Below are positions 25,261-39,003 of a DNA stretch of 64,000 nt, piece by piece; position 1 is the stretch's first letter; each line of letters starts with the position of its first letter. Source of the stretch: Bugula neritina (lineage: Eukaryota; Bryozoa; Gymnolaemata; Cheilostomatida; Bugulidae). The stretch is taken from the NCBI GenBank assembly GCA_964035545.1, contig OZ037766.1:25860126-25924125 (forward strand). The letters are read 5' to 3'. The position numbers and the translations under genes are program-made. The notes beneath the pieces are model-generated. The model searched no databases, had not been told where the DNA came from, and was given only the letters and a program-made list of their open reading frames with translations.

Positions 25261-28200
25261 ATGTATCACGATATCTTCACACAGATAAAAGCAAAGATGA
25301 CAAAGTTAGACATAAATGACCATTTAGTGGTTGTTGCCAACTTAGGAAAATTTCAGTGGTTGTGTATTCTGTTGAGTGGGATGGTTATAACCCAGTACGG
25401 ATTGCAAACTTTTACAGTTATATTCACTCACTTCACGCCTAATTTTAGGTAAGTAACTTTAATATAAAAATAATCGCTGTTCACTACACCCTTCCCAGTG
25501 TCCCCTTTATTAGTTGTTATATAGTTTCCCACTAGCTTGAATTAATTATGCATCTACAACTTTTGAAATCTTGTATTCGTAATTTGTGAAAATTTGACAC
25601 ATATTATATTGATTTCTACTCTACAGGTGTGTGGAAACTGAGGTCTTCTTTGCTAACAGCATTGTAAACAAGACAGCAACTGTTGAAAAAATAAATAAGT
25701 TTTATGACAACTCCTGCAGCTATCTGGAAAACTTTGGAAACCAAAGCTTTTCTAGACAATGTCTCAAGTTTGAATATGATTCTACAGTGTTTATTTCTAC
25801 AGTAGTTTCCCAGGTAGTCTTCATGTCTAATACTTTACTCTTCATGTGGAATACTTCACTCTTATATATTTTATATGGCCTGCTGTTTAGACAGTAAAAC
25901 AATTTTAAGAAAAATAACATAAATTGTTGTTTTTATTAAAAAAAAACAATAACAATATATGCATAGATTCAGAAATATTTTGACTTGCATTAGTATCTAT
26001 CATAAAATATGTTGTGGGCCTTCAACACTGCGTAAGATGCTGATTTCAGTGTTTAACCAGGACACATTTGTATAATAAATGGTATCTGTGTTCTTTAAAG
26101 GTGTGCATAGCTTTACTGGGGAATTTCTGCTGTTTCAGTTTGACTTGGTGTGTGACCGTAAACACTACTTGACCATACTAAATGTGGCATGGGTGTTAGG
26201 CGTTGGAATAGGGTCTCTTTTTGGCTCTTATATTAGTGACAGGTAGGTTTTAATTTATAGCATTGTTTTAAAGTGTAATATTTTTCTTCATCTTATTAAA
26301 TATATATAACTGCAGTTGGGTGAGATATTCTACTAATTCTCTGTACAGTTAGCCTAAATATAAACATCATACATGAGTCTGTGAAATGCTTGCAAATTTA
26401 CTACTTTATTACTGGTAAATTTGGCTAACTTTTCAACAAGAATTTTAACCAAAAACATTAAATTCCAAATGATAGCACCATGCATATGCATTGGCTAGCT
26501 GTAAAATGGTTGCCATTGACCATTTGATTTGTCAATTTGCATAAATACATACCAGTAACAGTACATACTGATAGTGCAAACTGCCTAGTCTGAACCTTGC
26601 ATTTATATTTTAATATTTTAGGTTTGGTAGAAAGGCAATGATAATCTGCTCTTACTTGGTAATTAGCTCTTTCGGAACACTAGCAGCATATTCTACAAAC
26701 TTCCTCGTGTATGCGGCAATGAGACTTTGTGTGGCTTTTGTATGCTTTGCTGGTATGACAGCATCTCTCACATTAGGTAAGTAAATGTATGTACACTAGG
26801 TAGGTATGTACACTAGTAGGTATGTACACTACGTATATATAGTATGTATATGTGTATGCTGAGTATGTACATTAAGCATTCATGACAGGTTTTATTAATT
26901 TTCTAACAGAATACAATAATTTGTAAACATGATCCACAGTTAACTAACCAAGAAACTGTTGTACAGTTATAAATGGTCTTCTTGTGATATTTAAAAACAT
27001 TGAGTCTGCAATATTATCCAATAACCTATTTGCCAAGTAAATCTATGGTTTAATGGTAGCGTCTAACACACAGTACCATATACTTACACTACTTACTCTT
27101 TACCTCATGCAGTTGCAGAGAGTGTTTCACCACACAAGAAGTCACACGGCCTCAACCTACTTGGCCTATTCTGGGTGCTCGGGCCTATGACCCTTTCTCT
27201 GTGGGGCTACTTGTTGAGAGACTGGAGACACCTGCAACTGACCATTAGTCTTATTGGTTTCCCTTTTGGCATCGCCTCCTTTTGGTAAACTTACCACTAT
27301 TTGATAATTACCTAAATGAATACACCTGTGGCGATATTTAATGCAGGGAGTTTTTTGAAAAGCTCTACAAAGGTTGTGAAAGCTTGTTTTGTATATAAAT
27401 TTGATTTAAAATCTCATTTTATAACTTTTTAATAAAATTTACAAAACTTTTAGTTGCTAAATGGACTGAAAAATCTGCTGCAATTATATTGATAAAAATT
27501 ATTCTGATTGTAAAAGGACTGGCATATATGGAGACCAATAGACTATGACTAAAACCTGTCATGAACTGTTACTTAGCATTTTCACCGCTGAATTAAGGAA
27601 GCGCGAAATTTTTTTGTGATCAGTACAATTCTGCATCATGATCAAAGAGCAAAAAATAACAAGAGAATTTTTTTAAAAACTTTTTTGATGGAATATAATG
27701 GCCTTAAATTAGTGAATCACTAAACTTGGTTATGGACTTGAAATTTATTAAACCATCATACAATATACACATAAAGATGTATCACAACTTTTAGGGTTTA
27801 ATGATTAAACAATCTTCTGCATTTTTAAGCAATAACTTAGAAGACTTTTATCAATTGATATTGTTCTGCAGCTTATAAAGCTACAAAGTTAGTCATGCCT
27901 TTACTTTTAGGCTGTTAGATGAAAGCCCACATTGGTTACTACTAAACAAAAAACATGAGAAAGCTTTTGAAGTCCTAAATCGAATGGCTGAAATGGATAA
28001 AGTAGTGGCACCAAATTTAGAGTTTGAGAAGAATGGGTTATTCATGATTGATGGTAGATTGCATGAGGACAGTGAAGTGATTGAGAATCCTACCTCTGCT
28101 GCAAAAGAAGCTTGTTGTGATATGTGGAAATATAAGAGAGTTGGGATTAGATTCATCATATTTTCAGCTGGGTGGTAAGCTTAGTCTCCCAGTACAATAA

Positions 28201-30358
28201 AATTATATTGATTGCAAATATCAATACCTATTTACTCATACATTTTTGTCATCTGCTGGGTTGTCTCCTTTTGTTTTTTCTATTCTTCAACCTCCAACTT
28301 TCCTCATTTCTCTCTTTTTTTCTTTCTACAGCATAAACCTTTTCACTGGCACCAATGCAAATACAAAATTTAAATATTGTGCAGATGCATAAGTCTTAAA
28401 CCAATTTGCCAACCATTAGAATGGGCCTGATCATAAAGTTTCTATTTCCCAAACCTACGTACTATTGAAATGATGAGCTAACCAGTATATTTACCCATGC
28501 ACCAAACTTGTATAATATTCTATTTATAGGCTAGTTTGTGCTTTCTGCTACTATGCCCTATTGGTCAGAGTATCAAGGTTGCCTGGCAACATATACATAA
28601 ACATTTTCACCATGAGTGTTGTTGAGGCCTTGGCATGCAGTTGCTGCTTTGTGGTTGCTGCTGCTGGTAGAAAATGGCCGACAGTCTTAAGCTTTTTGGC
28701 TGCAGGATGTGCTTTACTTATTTCCACCATTGTTCAGATACACTACAGTGGTAAGTGTTTGCATATGAGTATGAATTAGTAACTCTTATCACTGATGGAC
28801 ATTTGTTACTTGGCTGTCAGGTTTTATTCATAGCCATATCTGTAGATAAAGTATGATATTTGCATTTTTGTAATATGTGCTATCAATTATACAGACAACT
28901 TATAAACAATTTACATTTTAATAGTATGTTTATAGTGATATGCATATTTTTTAGTCTTTCAGCTATAAAAATACAAATATTGAAAATATTTATTGAATTG
29001 ACTAATATTTGGCATTTGTGAGCTAATTTTCATAATAATTTGATGAAGTTAAAAGCTGTATAAGAAAAAACAGTTTACAAAAGTGATGAGAATTTTAAAG
29101 CATGTGAAGGAAGATGTTACATACTACTGGAATATTTGTTACAGGAAATGTGATGGTCATGATACTTAGTTTGATTGAAAAATTCTTTGTGTCAGCCGCC
29201 TGGCAAATCATTTGGATTTGGGGTGTCGAAGTTTACTCGACGTCCCACCGCTGTATGTTGGCAAACATAAATGGCGTTGTTGGAAGAGTTGGAAGTGCAC
29301 TCGCTTTTTATATCGTAGACCTGGTGAGTCGTTACTTGCAATTAACTCATTAAAAAATGTTCAAATAAAAGCATTTTCCAACAACGAAGACTTACTTGTC
29401 GTTTCCAACTTTGATGATGACTTGGAAAAAAGCTGAACGTTCAGGAAAATATTTCAAGTGTCTGTTTATAAAAATGTTTTCGGTTTTGACTTTTAAATTA
29501 GTTTTTATCGTTGCTTGCACATACAAACACACACAACACACTCACAACACACATAACACATTGTATACATAATTCAATTACATAATATTTGTATTTTGTT
29601 ATGATAAAGTATTACAAAATGATATAACAAGTGGCAAATGATAGCAGAGCATAACTTACAATTCCAGCAGCGAGTACAAAGTAATATTATAAGTTACTAG
29701 ACTCCGTCAGTTGCACATGAACGAGCTCTTCCGTGTTATGCATCAATGATTTCATTCTGCTGCAGCCACGTGACATTCAACAACAAAATGAAGGAGTTAT
29801 CCTCTTTATTCTGTTTGTAATTCTCATGATCTCTCTCGGACTTCTACACATTCTGCTACCAGAGACTAACAACAGGAAACTTCCTAAGACTCTGTGGGAA
29901 GGTAATCAAACTTGGTGAGTAAATCAGTGTGTATGTGGGCCGTAAGCAAGTTAAGTCTGTATTCAATGGGTAGGAATTTAGCTGGTGGTTTACCTTACAT
30001 GTAAGATAAAAGACATGTAGCCTACATATTATAGGTGATATAAAAGTTGTTGCCAAAATATACAATATAAGTGTGCAGATGCCACTCCAGTCTATGACTA
30101 CATAATCTGTTAAAGTACAATTACATGCATTACTAGTCAGTTAAATCTCAAATCTTCTAGAAAACGCAGAGTGTACAATGATATGATGAACTGGTTATAC
30201 ATGAAATGCCACTCAGCCATTATAAATGTGACTTCAACAAAAATGTCCTGAAATCAATTGATTGAAATTCTTTTAGTTTCCCAATGGCTAGAATTGATGT
30301 CGCGGATGATACTTCGGTGAATGGAGGATTGTTAGCCAGACTGACACAGGAAACTTGA
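25261..30358 (+). CDS. SLC22-type organic ion transporter (major facilitator superfamily)
   Basis: A plasma-membrane carrier of the organic cation/anion/carnitine family; the substrate cannot be told from sequence alone. Exons: 25261-25448, 25627-25813, 26139-26242, 26622-26776, 27113-27284, 27911-28174, 28530-28750, 29145-29323, 29766-29914, 30277-30358 (1701 nt, 566 aa), with all phases in agreement. After TM1, a long Cys-rich extracellular loop (about 45-125) holds potential N-glycosylation sites such as NKT. The SLC22 block FDLVCDRK (126-133) leads into TM2. The MFS signature GSYISDRFGRK is at 154-164. DESPHWLL (272-279) opens the central cytoplasmic loop, and LLPETNNRKLP closes the last helix. 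The first in-frame ATG (25261) is used. For exon 9 I chose the stronger donor at 29914 (TTG/GTGAGT) over an inner GTAATC, because it joins in phase to a longer C-terminal tail. An AATAAA lies at 30667-30672. Confidence 0.9.
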
Positions 30359-31528
30359 TTATTACAGCGTGATTGAGTTATTTTAAAAACACAACTTTTT
30401 ATTTTAGCAAATGCTACAGCAATTTGCCATTTGAAAACAAATAATGCCAGCTGTAAGAGATATTATATAGTTTGAATTGTTTTTATAAAGTAGCTATGTG
30501 TGAAAATAGTGATTTTCAAGTCAGTCTTGTAATGTGGTTTATCCGTGTGAAAATTATCTCAAACTTAATAATCATACAAATCATACAAATACACAGTTAC
30601 CCATGTTGATGATTCATCAAGCTTGTTTTCTGGTTAATTCCTATTTTAAAATATTTAAATGATAATAATAAAGTTCAAATTACATTCCCATTATACTACA
30701 ATGGTTGGCTTGAATAATGTACACTATACTAATAGCTTACTAGCGCAATGATTACATGTATTTAATTCATCTTTATTTATTGGTCAGTTAAACTTGTGTG
30801 AAATATTATCTTAAACTAAATTTCTGTGAATAAATGTGACTCTACTCACGAAGTCTCTGTATTTTAGGTTAGAGCCTTAATAAGACACAAAATACAATAC
30901 AGATAATAACTGCCACATTACAAGCTTAGATTCTGGTGTCTATTAAAGTCTTTATAAGAAATAAAATGGACTGTATTTTTGTATAGAAATTAAAGAAGTA
31001 AATCTTGATCAATGTTAATGCAATTTCCAGCTTATGCTACTATATTGAATTTGATTAAAACCAAGACAAAACAAGATACAAAAACTTTGTAAAATTAAAA
31101 GAAGAAAAATTGACTAACCGAAATTAATACTAAAAATAATATTTAACATGAATAAATTAAATAAAATGTATCAATCCCCTTTTATGATGGCTACAAATGT
31201 AATACATAATTACATAATAATGTAATACACAATTACATAATAATGTAATATATAATTACATTATTAAACATCTCAATAATACCCAGACAGTAATAAACAA
31301 TGTAAAATATTTACTAAAGTTTTTGATTGGAAATGTAGCACCACTAGAACTGTTCATCAGTTCTAACTCAAAGTGTTTAAAAATAGAATCAATGAGTCAA
31401 TAGTTGAAAGCTCATGAGTAAACTCTTCTCATAACCAGGGTAACTAGTTTGTCTATGTCTGAGTTAAGGGACCTAAAGAAGGTGCCCGAGTGTGCCTAGT
31501 TTATGTTAGCCACAGTTCTAGACCAAAG
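30359..31528. other. Intergenic region between convergent SLC22 and ACOX3 genes
   Basis: About 1.2 kb of AT-rich sequence that must contain the 3' UTRs of both genes. AATAAA hexamers on the plus strand (30667-30672 and near 30828) could end the SLC22 transcript. A short imperfect repeat of acataattacataataatgt is seen at about 31200-31265. No other gene is seen. Confidence 0.5.
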
Positions 31529-34500
31529 TCAAAGCTTAGACACTCGTTTACTACCAATAACTGGCTTATCATCTACAAACTCTCTCCAGTAATCAGGCCT
31601 ATCCAGTACATTCTTGCCTTGCAACATGGCGCTGTAGAGGTTCTGGTAAATCTGCAAGAGACCACCCACAGAGTCAGATGTTAAGACATTTGAAAGACAA
31701 ACAAAATTAACGGAATTTTTTTGTTGGTATAATAATTTATGTAATTCTATTTTGTGCCAATTATACAAACTCCGACAATGCCAACTCTATAAATGAGAGG
31801 CTGTTGATGGACAGAAAATGACCAGAAAGAAGCAAACAATAAGTTTGTAAAGCTAATATAGGACAGTTGGAGTTACGCTGATATATGCTATTAGGTTCAT
31901 CGGTTCATGCACTTCAGAGATACTTACTGTTACAGAAGACCAAAACACTAGCCTTTGCTTATTCACATAACAAGCTGTTCTCAAAACTATTCCGACATAA
32001 TGATACTATAAAACTGCGTCTCAGGAAATCTATGAAATAAAAGATGAAATTAGATTGGCTACCTGTCCATCAGCCCGACCAATAGGAGAGGCGAGTATAA
32101 AGTCAGGTGGGGCTAGAGCATCTACTAGAGATACAGAGTTGTCTTTTAGCTCAGTGCATAACTGCAGAATTGTCTTGCGGAGTATTTTAGTAGAGCTGTT
32201 GGAACGGAAATAGCCACCTGAAAACATAATACCCTGTACTTGCAGCGTTTATACTATCTCAATAGTTCAGCACTTAGCTTTATCACCCAGGTGCTGATAC
32301 AAAACCAAGTAACAAAAATTATGTGAATATTATATAAAGAAAGTAGCATAACTTAGGTGAATATTATACATACACCAGTGACAGTTCCTTTTTTACCTTG
32401 ATAAAGAGTCCCCAGGTGCTTCTCCAGACTCCATAGAGAATAAAGAGCGGCCAGGTTAGTAAGTACAGGTCTGAGATCGGCTGGAGTTTTATCACTGTTT
32501 ATGTGTTTGCAGAACCTCTCTATGGCAAACAGCTGCAGGAAACACCAAGTTCAGTATATTAATATAACACGTGTCTAACATGTACAGTAAGTGCACCTGA
32601 GTGCTCTGTCAGTACATGCACAACTAGATAGTAAGTAACACTGAGAGAATAGTAAACAGTAAAACTCAGAATTGTCAGGTTGGTTGAAAAGAAGATATTA
32701 AGGCAAGCTACAGCAAATAATACTAACTACATTTTAATTAATAGTAATCTGGTAATGCTACATTTCTATGTTTTTTTTGCTATAAATATATGGAGAGATG
32801 GAAAAGAGGGAGAGAAAGAAAAAGAAATGTAACTTTAGTTACTACATTTATTGACTAAATCTTTAGTAAAATGGGGAATTCTGCGAAAGATTCTTCCGTT
32901 GAAACATGTAATAATCAATCACATCAAATATATTTCAGAAACATAACTTTTAGCTGATTAAATAACACTGACTTAATGACAGTGTTTTCCTACCTCTATA
33001 AAGACGAGAGAAAGACTGCGACAGTAATACACCTGACTGTTATTCTTACTGGTGAACGAACATCTGGTTTTGCTGAACTCATCAGCCAGTCTCTCTCTAC
33101 TCTCTTCCAGTAAGAAGGAGATGAGCCACTTGTACGCATCAATGGCAACTATAGAGATCAATGAAAGGCAGCTATTACAATAGAAAATAAACTATAGAGG
33201 TCAAATAAACTATAGAGGTCAAATAATATGTCCATCAATTTCTTAAAAACTACATATACATTGTTTCTCTTTTATAACTTTTCTTTTTATTTACGCTGTT
33301 GTGGAACTTTGACAATATTGATTTCAATGTCTACAAATTAACATACGTTTTTACTCTGTTGAAATGATTTTGAAACTGTTTGCTAAATCCACTTTATGTA
33401 CAAAAAAAATTCCTGGTTACAGAAGAGGTGTAACTCAAACATAATATTATGTAAGGTTAAATAATACCTTTAAATTCAAAGCATTTTTGTTTCCCTTTAT
33501 TGTAAAATATATTTTTTAAGTGTACATTTTGGCTAAAACCATTTTTTGTTGATGCACAAAATTGCTAGGTGACAAAAGACCTTTGGAATAATTGGTCCAC
33601 CTTCTAACACATTAGTTAGCAGACATATTATGTGAACATAGCAAAAACATAGCAACAACTTTGAACATTTTCACTGTGAAACAACTGAAGGATTATCAAT
33701 GCTTACCTTGAGGTTGTCTGCACTCAGAAACTGATTGTGCACTGAAATGTCTAGACAGGTGATACTTGGTGTCTTTGAAGGTGGCCAAAGATCCGAGTGG
33801 GGAGTTACATTCCCCTGAAACAGAATACGACATTAGCTTTATAGTAGGAGTGGGAGTGGTCATGAGTAGAAGGATTTGCCCAGAGTTATTAATGAGATTA
33901 ATACGGTTATCAGAAAGGTGAAATAGTATGTAGTGAATGTTGGCAATGCAACACCAATAGAATACTATCAGTAGCAAGTAAACTGTTTCATTATTGAAAA
34001 ATGAAATTGCAGAGCAAGCTAAAATAAGTTATATGAATGCCAGTTTTAAACCTTTCATAGAGAAGATAACACCAAACATGTGCTTTTACTTAGAGAAAAG
34101 GCAGATAATTGTAAACGTTTAACCTCTTTCTATATACCCATTGTAGACCTGTGCTTTGACAGTTTGAAGTGTTTTGCATCATTGCATATATACATTTTGA
34201 TGTAGTCTAGAAGAATAGAACTCGGGTATATTTTTCAGCCAAGTCAATATAAATTGCAGTGGGAAGTAGTGTGACAACATACGATATGACCAGAGTATAG
34301 TATACAGCATCTAGTAGACGTACCATCCTTGACAGCCGCTAGTATGTAGTTTGCTGTCTGTTGAAGGATAACATTATTATCACCTTCGTAAGTGCAGTTG
34401 GGGTCATTGTCATTTCTCAGTTCTCCAATTCTATTCACTGGTAACACAGAATAATACTTAATACCTCCTCATGCAGTAAGAAGGGCCCTCCACTTTATCA

Positions 34501-37500
34501 AAGCAGCATGAACAGGTGGTGCATGTTTTACTAGCACAAACGCCCGTATCTGACCAATAGAATTTGTCAATTTAATTACTGTGACACAGCACTAGAAATC
34601 GAGTAGAAATTCTTTTTTGTCCAATTAAATTGAGTGCTCAGAAAAAAGTAGTTGATCATAGCCTGCCAGAGTGAGTAGCATTGTAGTAATACAACATATA
34701 AAGAGTCCACGCACCAACATTATATGAAAATGATACATACTGTAAAGAAAGTATATACTCTCTGTAGAGACTGTATACTACATATAAATAGTAGATATTA
34801 TACAACACAAAGACTATACATACAGTGAAAAGACTATATATACTATACAAGGAGTAGAGACACCAGCCTAAACTACCTGCAAAGAAACCATGGCCACCGC
34901 AGCACTCTCTGCTCTCCTGGATGGCATCCCGGGCAGTCCACGACACGAGGGGTTTGGAGGCGCAGGAAATGGCGTGTATCTCTCTACCGAGGGCAGCGAA
35001 CTCCTCAGAGGTGTCTCCCATCATCAGACCAATCTTCAACTCAACAAAGTCCTCAAAGAATGACCTGGAGAGGTGCCCAAGGACATAGGCAGCAGCTAAG
35101 TACGGCATCAGTCGCCATTGCTATAATACATCAGTATTAGTAATAGTATACACATCAGTCAACACATAACACACGAAGCATACGGGTCATTTTACTTAAT
35201 TTAGTACACCCTCAATATCTATAGTTTTTAGCTATTTTTACAATTTAGCTGTTAATGTATATGATTTCTTGCCCTAAACTAATAAAATATTAACAAATAC
35301 AACTAAATAACTAAAGTTTTTTTAATTTTGCTTGATTTTCTATGTTTTTTCTTAATTTTTCAGTAAATTGGGATAGATGGAACGTGATGATTGTTTCATC
35401 ACAGCCTGTATATATATTTAGTTCATATGACAATATCATTGTGCATTAATGTTGCAGGACATCCTCTCAGCCTTTCTTGTTATGCATAGTCATAATCAGC
35501 ACATTAAAATACTACATATAGTAAATTTTCATGAATTTTGAGCAAAAGTTAATTTTTGGTCGTAATTTTCTGTTGTGTACTAAATAAAGCAAAATGACCG
35601 ATATGTGTTGCAGTAAATGTAAGCTAGCATAGCAGGTTATTGCGTCAGATGAAGGAACTGGTGTGTGTTTTACCTGCAGCTGATACTCTAGGACTGGTAT
35701 CTCACTGTTCTCATCAGGTCCAAACTGTCTCCTCACAGCAGAGTATCTTACCGCTATAGTGATGACCATCTGGAGGTTACACCACGCCATCCCTGTGATA
35801 CCAACTCGGCCACCAGAGAGCGCCCCCAACGTGGCACCAAATCTCTTCCGAGGATCCTGGGTTAAGAAATCAGATACAACAAAATTTGAACATATTGTAT
35901 GATGCACTAGACAACATGGAAATATACTTATCTTATATGGGAATATATACAATTACAACAGACCTTATATAGAGAAATACACGTTATAACAAACCTTATA
36001 TGGAGATATATATCTCCCATCTTCTGTGACATCACCAGTTTTATTCAGTAAATACTTTCTAGCAATGTTGTACTTTGAGAATGACATGAATCTACAAAGA
36101 AGACAAGAAGACAATGTGACACAGCCTCAGCAGACAGCTGAATTAGCAGTTAGCAACAAGTACAGGTTTGACACAGCATCACAATAATATACATGTATAG
36201 ATTTGACATGGAAGTTAGTGGTTCTGAAATTAGTTTGGGGATGACATAAAGTAAAGTTGGCTGAGGAGTAGAGAGTAAACTCCAGCCAATGGTGTGCATT
36301 GTTACAAGCAGAAAAGAGTAATAGTATGATACCAAAGAGTAGGGACTAACTAAGACAAGAGATAATGACTGTAAAGTCAAAGTCAAAGATACAAGCATGC
36401 AGTCAGTGTTTGTTATCTGTTCATCACAAGACATCACAATATCAGCATACACAGCATGACTAAAGTTCAGGTGATAAGTAAGGTTTACATGGCACCAATT
36501 ATGAGGTTCTATAATAATATATTATTGCTGCAAATAGAAAATTATTGGATAAGTAATTATTTTTAAATCCCTGTACTGGTTCAGCATTTTAATTCAATAA
36601 CAATAACTATTCTGATATTATTTGGGTTGATCTGGCAGCATAGTAAATAAGGCTCAGTTCACAGCATTGTGTGAGTTTGTATGGCAGCGGTTTGAACCCC
36701 TTCCCACATTCCTTATTTTCTTCATCAAGTAACTAACTATATGTAAGATAATGCCTGACGCAAACAGTGCCTCCTATATTACTATTTCCACTACATACGA
36801 GACGTTTTCCAACAAGGAAGTGCAACATAACATGTAACTGATTCAACAATCCACCAATAATCATCAGCTTACTTAGCAACTCTCATAGCTTCTATGCTAA
36901 GCAGGGAATGATATGACGAGTAAAAGCAGGTGTTAAATTTAACTCAAAATTGTCAAAGAGCATTTATTTTCTTGTCAAAAAAGTTTCGCCTAAAAAAGTA
37001 ATCCCAATACAATAATAAAGTAGAGACCATCATTTAAGACACTATACTAACAGAATAACATCTCTTGCTTCTGTTATTGTGTAAATTAGTAAAACGGCTT
37101 GTAAACCCATCAGATAAAATAGTAAAGATAAGCAATTGATAGGATAAAGATAACAATTTTCACCAGTAGACATTGTACAGACAGTACTGTACTATTTGGT
37201 AGCACCAAAGCAACAGAATTACCATAAGTTGGTAATAAAGTAAAAAAATATTCCCGTGACATAAAAACTCATGTTACTTAATCGCTTATCAAGGCTAAAA
37301 ATGCTATTTCTATTACTTTATTATCCTCGTTCATTGAAAGCTGAATATAAGTTTAACAGGCTTAGAACATTTGCTAATTGTCGACCCACAGTTTTGCTAA
37401 TTGCCATTTGGATATTCTACACCAAGTATGCGACTTGCAATAGAAACCTACCTGTATTAGAATAAAGGGGGAACAGCACACCTACCCATTATCAATCCCG

Positions 37501-38919
37501 TTTAGCCCCAGTTTCTCGCCCATGTCACCCACAACCACGCCTGGGTAAGCCAGTAAGGTTTTAGGGTCTCTAATAGGAACTGCGAAAGAATGTAGCCCGT
37601 GATTCTGTCCATCTGGCGTGATAAGTTGGGCGTAGACAATAGCGTGGGTAGCAGCTTTACCCAAGTTGCCAGACCAAATCTTGGTAGCTTCAAAATCAGG
37701 TGTGTTCAGTTCAAACGTCTATAAAGAAAGGAGTAAAAATAAAAATTAAAGACTTGAGCAGTGAGTTGTGCGCTCATCCCACCATCCAGACATCCTATTC
37801 TCTTACTATATAGTATAAGTAAGGTCTATCTAACTCGTTATATGCCAATAGCTTATAGCCTTTTAACTCTTGACAAACCAATACAGTACATGCAGGTACA
37901 TGGCCTAGCAGGTGAGTGTAAAGTAGAAAACTTGCCTGCGTCTCTGGCTTATACATAGCAGTAGTTCTCATCAGCCTCGTGTTACTTCCATGGCTAAGTT
38001 CAGTCAGGGCAAAGCAACCGTGGTACTACAACAGCAGTCCTTTATTAGTGTATTGTGGTACTACAAGAGCAATCCTAGACTGGTATATCGTGGTACTACA
38101 GCAGCAATCCTATATTAGTATATTGTGGTACTAAAGCAGCAATCCTGGACTAGTATATTGTGGTACTACAACAGCAATCTTATGTTAGCACATTGTGGTA
38201 CCACAACAACATAATACTATAGCAGGAAAATATACAAGTACTTGGCACTGAAACAGTAATTATTTGGTAGTATGCCACATAGAGTTACAAATATATTATA
38301 CAGAAAATGTTACATGGATAGTGGTTACATAGTGAAGAGCTTTGCAGAAAATTAGAAATACTTACATTGAAATTGTTGACCTGATCCGTGAGATCAGTAT
38401 GTCTAGCAGTACCGGAGCCTTGACAAACACCCCCAAACATCTGTAGTATACATGTGTAGTATATACAGTATACATGTGTAGTATATACAGCAAACATGTG
38501 TAGTATATACAGCAAACATGTGTAGTATATACAGCAAACATGTGTAGTATATACAGTATACATGTGTAGTGTATACAGTATACATGTGTAGTATATACAG
38601 TATACATGTGTAGCATATACAGTAAACATGTGTAGTATATACAGTATACATGTGTAGCATATACAGTAAACATGTGTAGTATATACAGTAAACACCTGTA
38701 GTATATACAGTATACACCTGTAGCCTATACCTGATGAGAAAGCTGATATTTGGCCATAAGTGACCAGTCATACATGCCCAGTGCGTTGATATAGGAGTTG
38801 TAGTTTAGAGGATTAGACATGACATCTTCTTCTGGCAAGAAGTCATATTCGTATAACCTTGAAAGTATAACCTATGATATATAGCCTTGAATGTATAACT
38901 CTCTAAGTACAAAGATCAG

Positions 38920-39003
<84 letters not shown>

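Noticed and set aside
29892-29920. Alternative SLC22 exon 9 donor at 29901/29902 (GTAATC)
   Set aside because: It is a poorer donor than the GTGAGT 13 bases on, and gives a shorter tail; it remains possible as an alternative splice form.
38285-38771. Three overlapping Tyr/Cys/His-rich ORFs of over 100 codons
   Set aside because: All arise from the 22 bp minisatellite in ACOX3 intron 3; only the short exon 38366-38440 in one frame is real.
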